Part shown: piece by piece, positions 14,535-24,732 of the stretch
How positions within the stretch are numbered: position 1 is the stretch's first letter
Layout: every line of letters begins with the position of its first letter
NCBI GenBank assembly: GCA_021792555.1
Contig: JAJYUL010000006.1
Location: 1-64,000, forward strand
Reading direction: 5' to 3'
Source of the DNA: Pseudomonadota bacterium
Lineage (GTDB): Bacteria > Pseudomonadota > Gammaproteobacteria > Steroidobacterales > Steroidobacteraceae
DNA length: 64,000 bases
Notes under the pieces: model-generated
What the model was told of the DNA's origin: nothing
Databases searched by the model: none
Seen by the model: the letters and a program-made list of their open reading frames with translations, nothing else
Translations under genes and position numbers: made by a program

Positions 14535-16160
14535 TCAGCGGCGATAGCCGTTGGTGATCGGGTAACGCCAGTCGCGCCCGAACGCCCGGCGGCTGACCCG
14601 TACCCCGGGCGGCGCCTGGCGGCGCTTGTACTCGTTGCGCTTGACCAGATCGAGCACCCGACCCACGGTCAGGCGGTCGAAGCCGCGCGCGGCGATCTCA
14701 TCGACCGACAGGTCCTCTTCGATGAATGCTGCGAGGATCGGATCGAGCACCTCGTAGGGCGGCAGGCTGTCGGAGTCCTTCTGCTCGTAGCGCAGCTCCG
14801 CCGACGGCGGCCGCTCGATCACCCGCTGCGGGATCACCGGGTGGATGCCGTTGCGGTAGGCGGCCAGACGGTAGACGAGCAGCTTGCTGCAGTCCTTGAT
14901 GGGCGCGAAGCCGCCCGCCATGTCGCCGTAGAGCGTGGCGTAGCCGACGGCCATCTCGCTCTTGTTCCCGGTGGTGAGCAGCATGCGGCCGGTCTTGTTC
15001 GACAGGCCCATCAGCAGCAGCATGCGGCAGCGCGACTGGATGTTCTCCTCGGCGGTGTCCGGGGGCAGCCCCGCGAACTCCGCGGCCAGCGTCGAGAGCG
15101 TCGCCTCGAACATGCTCTCGATCGACAGCACGCTGTATTTGACGCCGAGGAGCCTCGCCTCCTCGGCCGCATCGGTGAGGCTCATCTGCGCCGTATACCG
15201 CGAAGGCATCATCACCGCGTGCACCCGGTCCGCGCCGAGGGCATCGACGGCAATCGCCAGCGTCAACGCCGAGTCGATGCCGCCGGACAGGCCCATCACG
15301 ACGCCCGGAAAGCCATGTTTGTTGACGTAGTCGCGCACACCGAGCACCAGCGCGCTGTAGATGCTCGCCTCCTCGCTCAGCTCGGGCGCAACCAGGCCGG
15401 GTCTGGGCACCACCGCCCCAGACTCGCGGAGGAAATCCACGCAGTAGACGCCTTCCTCGAAGGGAGGCGCGCGCATGACGACCCTACCACTCGCGTCCAT
15501 GACGAACGAGTTGCCGTCGAACACCAGCTCGTCCTGACCGCCAAGCGTGTTCACGTACGCCATCGGCAGCCCGACGTCGGTGACGCGGGCCCGGGCGATC
15601 TCCTCGCGCTCACGCTGCTTGAAGCGCTCGTACGGGGAGGCATTGATCACCACCAGCAGCTCCGCGCCGGCCAGACGGGCGCGGCGCGCGGGCTCGGCCA
15701 CCCAGATGTCCTCGCAGATCAGCACCCCGACGCGAAAGCCCTTGATCGTGAGGACCGTCGGCTCGCTGCCCGCGTGGAAGTAGCGCTTCTCGTCGAAGAC
15801 CTTGTAGTTGGGCAGCTCGGCCTTGCGGTGCACCGCCGCGACGCGCCCCTCGGCGATCACCGCGGCGGCATTGGCGATGCCGGTCGCGCCGTACTCGGGG
15901 AACCCTACGACCAGGTGACCGGCAGGCACCTCACGGCGCACCTGCTCGAGCGCCCGGTCGATCTGGACGTGAAAGCCGCGATGGAACAGCAGATCCTCCG
16001 GCGGGTAACCGGAGAGCGCCAGTTCAGGAAACAGAACGAGGTCCGCCCGGTGCTCCTCCTGAGCGACCCGGGCGGCGCGCACGATGTGCGTCAGATTGCC
16101 CTGGACGTCGCCGACCAGCAGGTCGAGCTGCGCCAGGGCAACACGCAGAGACTCACTCAT
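14535..16160 (-). CDS. nadE: glutamine-dependent NAD+ synthetase (nitrilase + synthetase domains)
   Basis: Nitrilase domain FPELALSGYPPEDLL, VGVLICEDIW; PP-loop GLSGGIDSALTLAIAVDALG. Confidence 0.96.
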   Translation of the reverse strand: MSESLRVALAQLDLLVGDVQGNLTHIVRAARVAQEEHRADLVLFPELALSGYPPEDLLFHRGFHVQIDRALEQVRREVPAGHLVVGFPEYGATGIANAAAVIAEGRVAAVHRKAELPNYKVFDEKRYFHAGSEPTVLTIKGFRVGVLICEDIWVAEPARRARLAGAELLVVINASPYERFKQREREEIARARVTDVGLPMAYVNTLGGQDELVFDGNSFVMDASGRVVMRAPPFEEGVYCVDFLRESGAVVPRPGLVAPELSEEASIYSALVLGVRDYVNKHGFPGVVMGLSGGIDSALTLAIAVDALGADRVHAVMMPSRYTAQMSLTDAAEEARLLGVKYSVLSIESMFEATLSTLAAEFAGLPPDTAEENIQSRCRMLLLMGLSNKTGRMLLTTGNKSEMAVGYATLYGDMAGGFAPIKDCSKLLVYRLAAYRNGIHPVIPQRVIERPPSAELRYEQKDSDSLPPYEVLDPILAAFIEEDLSVDEIAARGFDRLTVGRVLDLVKRNEYKRRQAPPGVRVSRRAFGRDWRYPITNGYRR

Positions 16161-16181
16161 GAGCCTCCCCGGGCCGGCCGG

Positions 16182-17339
16182 TTAGCGCTGCCGGCGTCTG
16201 CCGCGGGCCGCCGAGGCCCGCGCGGGCCGGCGCGCGGCGCGCGTCTTGGCCGGGCTCTTGCGGGCGGCAGCCTTCGCGCTCTTGCGCACCGGCCGAGCGG
16301 CCTTCTTTGCCGGCTTCTTCGCCGCCTTCCTGGGCGGCGCTTTGCTCGCCTTGCGGGCGCTGTTGGCGGCCGCGGGCTTGGCCGCCTTGCGCGCGGGGCT
16401 CTTCGCGGCCATCGGCGGCGCCGGCCGGGCGGCCGGCTTGGCGGAGCGGGACGCGGCGCGCGTGCGGCGGCGGCGCAGCAGCTCATTCATGGCGCTGCCG
16501 AGCTCGGCAGGGGACTTGACGGTGCGCACGCCTGCGGCCTCGAACGCGGCGTACTTGTCCGCCGCGGTGCCCTTGCCGCCGGCGACGATCGCGCCGGCAT
16601 GGCCCATGCGCTTGCCGGGCGGGGCGGTCACGCCGGCGATGTAGGCCACCACCGGCTTGCTGACGAAACGGTGGATGTAGCGGGCCGCCGCCTCCTCGTC
16701 GCTGCCGCCGATCTCACCGACGAGGATGATCCCCTCGGTCCCCGGGTCGCGCTCGAACAGCTCCAGCACCTCGACGAAGTTCAGGCCGCGCACGGGATCA
16801 CCGCCGATGCCGACGCAGGTGCTCTGGCCGAGGCCGATGCGCGTGGTCTGATAGACCGCCTCGTACGTCAGCGTGCCGGAGCGCGACACGATGCCCACGG
16901 CGCCCTTCTTGTGAATGAAGCCGGGCATGATGCCGATCTTGCACTCATCCGGCGTGATGACGCCGGGGCAGTTCGGACCGACGAGGCGCGTCGGCGAGCC
17001 GGCGAGCGCCGCCTTGACCCGCACCATGTCGTTGACCGGCACGCCCTCGGTGATGCACACCGCGAGCTCGATGCCCGCATCGGCCGCCTCGAGGATCGCG
17101 TCCGCGGCACCTGCAGCGGGCACGTAGATCATGCTCGCGGTCGCGCCCGTCTCGCGCACCGCCTCCTGGACGGTATCGAACACGGGCAGGCCGAGATGCT
17201 TCTCGCCGCCGCGCCCGGGCGTCACGCCGCCGACGAGCTGGGTGCCATAGGCGAGGGCCTGCTCGGAGTGGAACGTGCCCTGCTTGCCGGTGAATCCCTG
17301 GCAGATCACCTTGGTTTGCTTATTGACCAGAATGCTCAT
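16182..17339 (-). CDS. sucD: succinyl-CoA ligase alpha subunit with long basic Ala/Lys/Arg/Pro C-terminal extension
   Basis: [65 protein letters not shown]; then ~95 aa tail after [15 protein letters not shown]. Confidence 0.96.
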   Translation of the reverse strand: MSILVNKQTKVICQGFTGKQGTFHSEQALAYGTQLVGGVTPGRGGEKHLGLPVFDTVQEAVRETGATASMIYVPAAGAADAILEAADAGIELAVCITEGVPVNDMVRVKAALAGSPTRLVGPNCPGVITPDECKIGIMPGFIHKKGAVGIVSRSGTLTYEAVYQTTRIGLGQSTCVGIGGDPVRGLNFVEVLELFERDPGTEGIILVGEIGGSDEEAAARYIHRFVSKPVVAYIAGVTAPPGKRMGHAGAIVAGGKGTAADKYAAFEAAGVRTVKSPAELGSAMNELLRRRRTRAASRSAKPAARPAPPMAAKSPARKAAKPAAANSARKASKAPPRKAAKKPAKKAARPVRKSAKAAARKSPAKTRAARRPARASAARGRRRQR

Positions 17340-17374
17340 GCGTCGAAACCCTTACTCTTGTTCTAACGCGCGGC

Positions 17375-18547
17375 TCACGCCGCACCGCCGGCGGCAAGCG
17401 CCACGACCTTACGCGCCGCGTCGGTCAGATCGGTGGCCGGCGTGATGGTCAGGCCGCTGCCGGAGAGCACCTCGCGCGCCTTGTCGGCGTTGGTGCCTTC
17501 GAGCCGTACGACCACGGGAACCTTCACCCCGACGTTCTTCACGGCGTTGACGACGCCGTCTGCGATCATGTCGCAACGCACGATGCCGCCGAAGATGTTC
17601 ACCAGTACGGCACGCACCTTGGGGTTCGACAGGATGAGCTGGAACGCATGCGTGACGCGCTCGCTGGTCGCTCCGCCGCCGACGTCGAGGAAGTTGGCCG
17701 GCTGGCCGCCGTGCAGCTTGATCAGGTCCATGGTCGCCATGGCGAGCCCGGCGCCGTTGACCATGCACGCGATGTCCCCGTCGAGGGAGACGTAGTTGAG
17801 CTCATGCTCGCTCGCGCGCCGCTCCATCGGGTCCTCCTGGCTCGCATCGCGCAGCTTGGCCAGATCCGCGTGGCGGAACACCGCGTTGGCATCGATGTTG
17901 AACTTCGCATCGAGCGCCATCAGCTGACCGGAGCGGGTCACGATCAGCGGGTTGACCTCGAGCAGGCTCGCGTCCTGCTCGAGATAGAGCTTGTAGAGGG
18001 CAAGCGCGATGTGCTGGAACTGCTTGATCTGATCGCCGCTCAAGCCCAAGCCGAAGGCGAGCTGGCGCGCCTGGAAGGGCTGCAGGCCGGCCGCCGGATG
18101 CACCGTGACCGAGAGAATCTGCTCGGGGGTCTTCTCGGCGACTTCCTCGATCTCCATGCCGCCCGCCGAGGAGGCGATGAGCGCAATGCGCCCCTTCTCG
18201 CGGTTCAGGGTGAGGGACAGGTAGATCTCGCGGGCGATCTCAGATCCGCTCTCGACATAGACCTTCTCGACCGGCAGCCCCTCCGGTCCGGTCTGCTTGG
18301 TCGCAAGCCGCGTCCCGAGCATCGCCTGCGCAGCGCTGCGCACCGCATCGAGGTCGCGCGCGAGCTTCACTCCGCCGGCCTTGCCGCGTCCGCCGGCATG
18401 GACCTGGGCTTTCACGACCCACACTGAGCCGCCCAAGGCCTTGGCGGCGGCCACGGCTTCCTCGGGCGTGCTGGCGGGGCGGCCGGCCGGCACCGGAATG
18501 CCGTATTTGCGGAATATCTCTTTGGCTTGATACTCGTGCAGATTCAT
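17375..18547 (-). CDS. sucC: succinyl-CoA ligase beta subunit
   Basis: MNLHEYQAKEIFRKYGIPVPAG; ATP-grasp; FLDVGGGATSERV; NIFGGIVRCDMIADGV. Confidence 0.97.
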   Translation of the reverse strand: MNLHEYQAKEIFRKYGIPVPAGRPASTPEEAVAAAKALGGSVWVVKAQVHAGGRGKAGGVKLARDLDAVRSAAQAMLGTRLATKQTGPEGLPVEKVYVESGSEIAREIYLSLTLNREKGRIALIASSAGGMEIEEVAEKTPEQILSVTVHPAAGLQPFQARQLAFGLGLSGDQIKQFQHIALALYKLYLEQDASLLEVNPLIVTRSGQLMALDAKFNIDANAVFRHADLAKLRDASQEDPMERRASEHELNYVSLDGDIACMVNGAGLAMATMDLIKLHGGQPANFLDVGGGATSERVTHAFQLILSNPKVRAVLVNIFGGIVRCDMIADGVVNAVKNVGVKVPVVVRLEGTNADKAREVLSGSGLTITPATDLTDAARKVVALAAGGAA

Positions 18548-18723
18548 TGGTTGCTCTTGATGTCCTGACCGAGGGCGGAAAGCCGGTGATTGTCGCCAAA
18601 ATCCGGGATCGCTGCCAATAAATCGGGCTAAATCGGGCGGTCCGTGCTGCGACGCCCGTCGCCCCGCGGCGCCCGAGGCAGTGCTACAGTCCCGGCCGGT
18701 CTTCAACCCCGTTCGCACCGCCC

Positions 18724-20358
18724 ATGCCGGCCAGCGCCGCGCCCGCCTCCGCCGTTCCCTCCGACCTCGCCCGCCGCGTATCCGGCTGGCTCAACGTGTA
18801 CCGGCTGCTGGTGCCGACGGTGCTGCTCGGGGTGCTGGTGCTCGCCGAGACGCCGTACCTGCCGGTCACGCACCCGGGTCTGTTCGTGGCCACCTGCGGC
18901 GGGTATTTCGGCGCGGCGCTCGCGCTGATCATCCGCCAGCGCCTGCGGGGCGCCGAGCCGCTGATCGCGCCGCTGGCGAACTCGCTGCTCGACTCGGTGG
19001 CCATCGCGCTGATCCTTTACGCGACCGGGGGCGTTGCGAGCGGCCTCGGCATCCTGCTCACGCTGCCGGTGCTGGCCCTCACCCTGCTCGCCGACCGCCG
19101 CGAGGCGCTGCTGATCGCCGCGGGCGCGACGCTCGCGGTGCTGGTGCCGCAGTTCTTCATCGGGCTGCGCTCGGCGCAGCCGGCCGGCTTCGCCACCGCC
19201 GGGATGCTCGGGGTGGTGCTGTTCGCCATCGCGCTGTCGGCCTGGCCGCTCGCCGACCGGCTGCGCGCCAGCGAGGCGACGGTGCGCCGCCAGGAGATCG
19301 ATCTGGCGAACCTCGCGCAGCTCTCCCAGTACATCGTGCGCCACCTGCGCGAGAGCATTCTGGTGGTCGATCCGGAGGACCGCATCCGCCTGATCAACGA
19401 ATCGGCGGCGCGGCTGCTCGGGGCGGAGGCGGCGCGGGCGGATGCGCCGCTCGAGGCGGTCTGCCCGGACCTGCTGAAGCTGCTCTGCCGCTGGCGGCAG
19501 AGCACCGACAGCACCGGGCTGTTCCCGGCCGAGGACCCGACCTTCGCCGGACCGGACGGCTCGCGCGAGATCCGCGCGCATTTCGCCTCGCTCGGCGAGG
19601 CAACCCCGGCGCCGGTGCTGGTGTTTCTCGAGGACACGAGCCTGCTTGCCGAGAAGGTGCAGCAGTCCAAGCTCGCCGCGCTGGGCCGGCTCTCGGCCAG
19701 CATCGCCCACGAGATCCGGAATCCCGTCGGCGCCATGAGCCACGCCGGACAGCTGCTCGGGGAGTCGCCCCACCTCGCGCCCGAGGACCGGCGCCTCACG
19801 GAGATCATCCGCAGCCACGCCGAGCGGGTCAGCCGCATCATCGACAGCGTGCTGCGCCTCTCGCGCCGCGAGGCCGCCCGCGCCGAGCGGCTCGAGCTCG
19901 CGCCCTGGAGCTCGGCCTTCGTGCACGAGTTCTGCGAGACCATGGAGCGGCCGGCCGAGCTGCTGCGCCTCGCCGTGGCGGACGAGCCGCTCGAGATCCG
20001 CTTCGATCCGGCGCAGCTGCGCCAGATCGTATGGAATCTCTGCGAGAATGCGCTGCGCTACGGCCTGGCGGAGGTCGCCGGGCCGGTCGAGATCCGCTGC
20101 GGCCGGCGCAAGGGCAGCCGCCGGCCCTACCTCGAGGTGGCCGACCGCGGGCCCGGGGTGCCGCCCGAGCACGTCGAGCGGATTTTCGAGCCGTTCTTCA
20201 GCGGCGGCCGCGGCACGGGCCTCGGCCTGTTTCTGGCCCGGGAGCTGGCGCAGGCGAACGGCGCAACGCTGCTCTATGAGGCGCGTCACGGCGGCGGTAG
20301 CATTTTTCGGTTGGTATTCGCAGACCCACGCCGCTGGACAGGGGAGATCGAGACTTGA
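18724..20358 (+). CDS. pilS: two-component sensor histidine kinase PilS
   Basis: N-terminal TM segments; LAALGRLSASIAHEIRNPVGAMSHAGQLL H-box; ATPase DRGPGVPPEHVERIFEPFFSGGRGTGLGL; adjacent to pilR. Confidence 0.93.
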   Translation: MPASAAPASAVPSDLARRVSGWLNVYRLLVPTVLLGVLVLAETPYLPVTHPGLFVATCGGYFGAALALIIRQRLRGAEPLIAPLANSLLDSVAIALILYATGGVASGLGILLTLPVLALTLLADRREALLIAAGATLAVLVPQFFIGLRSAQPAGFATAGMLGVVLFAIALSAWPLADRLRASEATVRRQEIDLANLAQLSQYIVRHLRESILVVDPEDRIRLINESAARLLGAEAARADAPLEAVCPDLLKLLCRWRQSTDSTGLFPAEDPTFAGPDGSREIRAHFASLGEATPAPVLVFLEDTSLLAEKVQQSKLAALGRLSASIAHEIRNPVGAMSHAGQLLGESPHLAPEDRRLTEIIRSHAERVSRIIDSVLRLSRREAARAERLELAPWSSAFVHEFCETMERPAELLRLAVADEPLEIRFDPAQLRQIVWNLCENALRYGLAEVAGPVEIRCGRRKGSRRPYLEVADRGPGVPPEHVERIFEPFFSGGRGTGLGLFLARELAQANGATLLYEARHGGGSIFRLVFADPRRWTGEIET

Positions 20359-21743
20359 GCGCAAGCCAGACTGCTGCGCGCGCCGAGGCCGCCCGGCCCA
20401 CGGTGCTGATCGTGGATGACGAGCCGGACCTGCTGGAACTGCTCAGCCTCACGCTGCGCCGCATGAACCTGCGCACCCGGACCGCGCCCGACGTGGGCAC
20501 GGCCCAGAAGCTCCTCAAGGGCGAACCGTTCGATCTGTGCCTCACGGACATGCGTCTGCCGGACGGTGACGGCCTGGACCTCGTCGCCTGGATCCAGCAG
20601 AACCGCGCGGAGCTGCCGGTTGCGGTGATCACCGCGCACGGCAACGTCGAGTCGGCGGTGCGGGCGTTGAAGCTCGGCGCCTTCGATTTCGTCTCCAAGC
20701 CCCTCGACCTCGGGGTGCTGCGCAAGCTCGTCGACAATGCCATTCGGCTGAGCGCCGCCGCCGCAACGCCGCAGGAGGCGCCCGAGCCGGGCAGGGCCCG
20801 GCTCATCGGCCACTCCCCGCCCATGGAGCAGCTGCGCGAGCTGATCGCGCGCGTCGCGCGCAGCGAGGCGCCGGTGCACATCTCCGGGGAGTCCGGCACC
20901 GGCAAGGAGCTGGTCGCCCGCCTCATCCACGAATCCGGCGCACGCCGCGCAGCCCCGTTCGTCGCGGTCAACTGCGGGGCCATCCCGACGGAACTGATGG
21001 AGAGCGAGTTCTTCGGCCACAAGCGCGGCAGCTTCACCGGCGCGGTCGCCGACAAGAAGGGCCTGGTGCAGGCCGCCGAGGGCGGCACGCTGTTTCTCGA
21101 TGAAGTCGCAGATTTGCCGCTGCACATGCAGGTAAAGCTGCTGCGCGTGGTGCAGGAGAAGACCGTCCGGCCGGTCGGCGAGTCGCAGGAGGAGAAGGTC
21201 GACGTGCGCATTCTCTCCGCCACGCACAAGAGCCTGGCGGAGCTCGTCGCGCAAGGCCAGTTCCGCGAGGATCTCTTCTACCGCATCAACGTGATCGAGC
21301 TGCACGTGCCCTCGCTCCGTGAGCGCCCCGAGGACATCCCCGACCTCGCCCGGGTGGTGCTCGGGCGGCTCGGGCGGCGCATCAACGGCCCGCCGCCGCG
21401 CATCGCGGAGGATGCGCTCGCTCAGCTGACCGCCTATCCGTTCCCGGGCAACGTGCGCGAGCTCGAGAACGTGCTGGAACGGGCACTCACCCTGTGCCTC
21501 GGCGGGATGATCACGGCCGAGCACATCAAGCTGCGCTCGGCCGCACGCCCCGCGGCGCCGCCCGTGGCGCCCATCGAGCACGATGCGCCCGGGGCGCTCG
21601 GGGATCACCTGGAAGGCATCGAGCGCAGCGCCATCCTGCAGGCGCTCGAGAAGACCCGCTACAACAAGACCGCCGCCGCGAAGCTCCTCGGCATGAGCTT
21701 CCGGGCGCTGCGCTACCGGATCAAGAAGCTCGGAATCGAATAG
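20355..21743 (+). CDS. pilR: sigma-54-dependent response regulator PilR
   Basis: Receiver domain VLIVDDEPDLLELL; GESGTGKELVARLIH; GSFTGAVADKKG; FIS-type HTH NKTAAAKLLGMSFRALRYRIKKLGIE. Confidence 0.96.
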   Translation: MSASQTAARAEAARPTVLIVDDEPDLLELLSLTLRRMNLRTRTAPDVGTAQKLLKGEPFDLCLTDMRLPDGDGLDLVAWIQQNRAELPVAVITAHGNVESAVRALKLGAFDFVSKPLDLGVLRKLVDNAIRLSAAAATPQEAPEPGRARLIGHSPPMEQLRELIARVARSEAPVHISGESGTGKELVARLIHESGARRAAPFVAVNCGAIPTELMESEFFGHKRGSFTGAVADKKGLVQAAEGGTLFLDEVADLPLHMQVKLLRVVQEKTVRPVGESQEEKVDVRILSATHKSLAELVAQGQFREDLFYRINVIELHVPSLRERPEDIPDLARVVLGRLGRRINGPPPRIAEDALAQLTAYPFPGNVRELENVLERALTLCLGGMITAEHIKLRSAARPAAPPVAPIEHDAPGALGDHLEGIERSAILQALEKTRYNKTAAAKLLGMSFRALRYRIKKLGIE

Positions 21744-21908
21744 TCCCCGCGCCTGTGCCCGGCGCCCCTCACTCCCCGGTGCGTCCGCAAAGGTCGGCGT
21801 TTTCGCAGCCATAAACTGAAGACACGCGGCGTTTTTTCAGTCTGCGCCTTCAATAATGCGGAACTTGCGCTTGCGCTCGGCGCACTTCGATGCGCTAGCG
21901 CATCCACG

Positions 21909-22170
21909 TTCAAGCGCGAACTCCAGATTCCTCTGCAGCACCGCAAGAGCTCTTTCCTGTTCGTCCCGCGCGGGACCGGCAAGACAACGTGGCTTACGCA
22001 AAGCGTCCGCATGCGCTGTTCGTCAACCTTCTGCGCTCGGACTGCTATCTGCCGCTCGCGGCCAACCCGGCGCATCTGCGCTCCCTCATCCCCCAACAGT
22101 CCTCCGACCGCATCGTGATCGATGAGATCCGGCGCGTCCCGGAACCGTTGAACGAAGTGCACGACATGCG
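21909..22170 (+). pseudogene. decayed 5' fragment of an AAA ATPase resembling the DUF4143 family
   Basis: FKRELQIPLQHRKSSFLFVPRGTGKTTWLTQ, then frameshift into KRPHALFVNLLRSDCYLPLAANPAHLRSLIPQQSSDRIVIDEIRRVPEPLNEVHDM; DUF4143 domain absent. Confidence 0.75.
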
Positions 22171-22274
22171 ATCGCACCGCCGGAACCCGCTGGGTCGCCC
22201 AGGCTATGGGCGGTGCAGGCGCAAGCGCCGAGCGGCGCATGGTGCGCGCCCCTCGGCGCAATCCGCTGCACTGG

Positions 22275-22847
22275 TCATGACGGGCGGGCCCCGTCGGCGG
22301 GAGCCCATCCGGCCGCGGCGGCCGCGATCACGATCCGCGCGCACGCTTCGGCATCGGATTGCGCATGGTGATGCCGCAGCGCAATCCCGAGCCTGGCGCA
22401 CACATCGGGCAGCCGGGTCGGGCGAATGTTCCAGACCTGCCGGGCGACCCGGACAGTACAGACGAATGGCCTCGTGACTGCCGGCAGGCCCGAGGCGGCG
22501 CAGCAGGCGGCAAGCACACTGCGATCGAAAGGCGCATTGTGCGCCGCCAGAAAGCGCGCACCGGCAATCCGAGCCTCGATCTTGGGCCAAAGCTCTGCGA
22601 ACGTAGGGGCAGCGCGCACATCCTCCCACGAGAGGCCATGGACACCCGTGAAAGTGAACTGCCGGCTCGCCGGTCGGATCAGATGGTAAAGGCGCTCGAC
22701 AATTTGACCCCCTGACACGATGACCACCCCTACCGCGCACGCGCTGTCGGCGCGCGGATTGGCCGTCTCGAAATCGATCGCCGCGAACCGATCACCCCTC
22801 AGCCGGGGCAAGCGCGGCGAAGAGGAAGCCTCAGGGCGAGAGATCAC
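22275..22847 (-). CDS. DEDDh 3'-5' exonuclease, DnaQ/RNase T-like (start uncertain)
   Basis: FAAIDFETAN (ExoI), LAAHNAPFDRSVL (ExoII), HHHAQSDAEACARI (ExoIII). Confidence 0.88.
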   Translation of the reverse strand: MISRPEASSSPRLPRLRGDRFAAIDFETANPRADSACAVGVVIVSGGQIVERLYHLIRPASRQFTFTGVHGLSWEDVRAAPTFAELWPKIEARIAGARFLAAHNAPFDRSVLAACCAASGLPAVTRPFVCTVRVARQVWNIRPTRLPDVCARLGIALRHHHAQSDAEACARIVIAAAAAGWAPADGARPS

Positions 22848-24732
22848 GCAGCTTCAGCAGCGGCCCGATGAACTTCTGGTAGTTCTTCCAGCGCCCGACC
22901 GAGCTCGAATACATCTTCTGGCGCACCTGCCAGTTGCTCGCCGTCAGCACCGCCCGCTCGGTTTTGTGGAACTCCAGAACCTTTGGGTCCCACTCCAGGC
23001 CAATGAACTCAATGATGCGCCGGCTCCAGCCCTCCTGGTCAGACACGAGCTCAGCATATGGCACCTCGAGAAAGACCTCCTTGGGCAGCACCGAGCGCCA
23101 GTGTTTGACGAGACGGTGATGCTCGCGGTAGTAGTGCGCGAGATCCTGCAAGTCCATTGCGAAGGAAGCGGCGTTGATGAAGTTCTGGAAATAGCAGGAC
23201 AGACAGGTATCCACCGGATCGCGCTGCATATAGATGAAGCGTGCATTCGGAAGCACCCGGTGAATGAATCCCAAATAGTCGACATTGGCCGGCGTCTTAT
23301 CAACAACCCGCGCCGCATCGGAGGAACGCCGGGCCAGCTCATTGAGATAGGACTGGGCCAATTTCGTCACGAGCCCGGAGTCCGGTACCCGTCCGCAAAC
23401 TACGTCTTGATGCTTGAATCCGAACATTCCCCAGAACTGCAACTCGCCTGCACCCATGGCCTGCGGATGAGAGGCGATGATTTGCTCCACCAGGGACGTA
23501 CCGGAGCGCATCATGCCGACGACGAACACCGGCCGCCGAGAATCATTGGCTCCCTGAACAGGCGTTCCAACACGTTCCGCCGTGTAATGACGAACGACAT
23601 CATCCACCCAGGCGGCGCGAGCCGCCCTGTCGTAGGTCATGGATACCTTCTTGCGCTGCTCGTTCGCCTTGCGAAACGCCTCGAACGCCCGCCCATAATC
23701 TCCAATGTCATCGAAATACTTACCGATGGCGAAATGGAGCCTGGACTCCTCGATCGGCGCCATCGGACGCTCAAGCAGGCGCTGCGCAGTCTCCAGCCAC
23801 CACTGGTCCGTCGGCGTCATGCGCCGCTGTTGCGCCAACCACGTGTGGGCCTCCGTGCATGCCGGATCAATATCAAGCGCTTTGCGCAACAGTGATTCCG
23901 CGTCATCGAACCGCCCTTCCATGCTCGCCATCCATGCCAGGCCGCACAGCGCGTCCGTCGAGCGCGGCTTCAGTCGCAAGGCCCTCTCGAAGCAGCTCTT
24001 GGCGTCGTCCGCCCGATCAAGGGCAGCCAGAGCGTGCCCGAGGACACAGAGCGCATTTGCACTGCGCGGCTCCAATTTAACGGCTCGACGCAATGCGGTC
24101 TCGGCCCCCGAAAAATCTCCCCGCCAGTGCAGTATGGTTCCAAGCTTCAGATTCGCATCGGCGCGCTTCGGATCAGCCTGCACGGCACGTCGATAGGCGC
24201 GCTCCGCCTCCGGGTAACGCCCGAGAAAACATAGCGCGTCGCCCAGATTGCTGAGGGCAACAACGTGATTTGCATTGGCCGACAGGATTTCCTGCAATCG
24301 CACTACAGCCTCGGCGTAATCGCCTCGGCTCGCTGCGGCGTCAGCGGCGCTGAGTGACAGATCAATCCGTCTCCGCGATCCGCCCGTGTTTCGGAATTCC
24401 ACCTGCGGGGTCGCGGTAGAGGGGATGGGGGTACCGGTCAATTGCAATAACAGAAGATGAGTCAATTCGCCGGCGCCTGCCTCGTCGAATCCCTGCTCGA
24501 TCAGCCGCCACTTGAACGCGCCCAGCAACTTCGCCCGCTTGAACAGATTGAGCTTCAGCGGCTTGGCATCGAGCGCGGCTCGCCGCAGCAAGCGTTGCAC
24601 TTCGGCTCGCCGATCACCCTCTTGGACTTTGGCACGCCCCTTGGTCGCCCGAGCGTCATCGCGCAGAAACGACTCCGCCAGCGTGTGACCGGCAGCGATC
24701 GCTTCTTGAGCATTGAACCATTCAAGAATCAT
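22831..24732 (-). CDS. TPR repeat-containing sulfotransferase
   Basis: TPR units (VVALSNLGDALCFLGRYPEAERAYRRAVQADPKRADANLKLG); PAPS loop RPVFVVGMMRSGTSLVEQIIASHP; 3'-phosphate motif RDPVDTCLSCYFQNF. Confidence 0.92.
   Translation of the reverse strand: MILEWFNAQEAIAAGHTLAESFLRDDARATKGRAKVQEGDRRAEVQRLLRRAALDAKPLKLNLFKRAKLLGAFKWRLIEQGFDEAGAGELTHLLLLQLTGTPIPSTATPQVEFRNTGGSRRRIDLSLSAADAAASRGDYAEAVVRLQEILSANANHVVALSNLGDALCFLGRYPEAERAYRRAVQADPKRADANLKLGTILHWRGDFSGAETALRRAVKLEPRSANALCVLGHALAALDRADDAKSCFERALRLKPRSTDALCGLAWMASMEGRFDDAESLLRKALDIDPACTEAHTWLAQQRRMTPTDQWWLETAQRLLERPMAPIEESRLHFAIGKYFDDIGDYGRAFEAFRKANEQRKKVSMTYDRAARAAWVDDVVRHYTAERVGTPVQGANDSRRPVFVVGMMRSGTSLVEQIIASHPQAMGAGELQFWGMFGFKHQDVVCGRVPDSGLVTKLAQSYLNELARRSSDAARVVDKTPANVDYLGFIHRVLPNARFIYMQRDPVDTCLSCYFQNFINAASFAMDLQDLAHYYREHHRLVKHWRSVLPKEVFLEVPYAELVSDQEGWSRRIIEFIGLEWDPKVLEFHKTERAVLTASNWQVRQKMYSSSVGRWKNYQKFIGPLLKLRDLSP

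Noticed and set aside
16182-16490. Possible repeat array or CRISPR-like repetition in the sucD 3' end
   Set aside because: Repetition reflects Ala/Lys/Arg codon low complexity; no regular repeat-spacer structure. No CRISPR array was seen in the window.
14841-17366. 841-aa plus-strand ORF antisense to nadE and sucD
   Set aside because: Shadow of two confidently identified genes; low-complexity composition.
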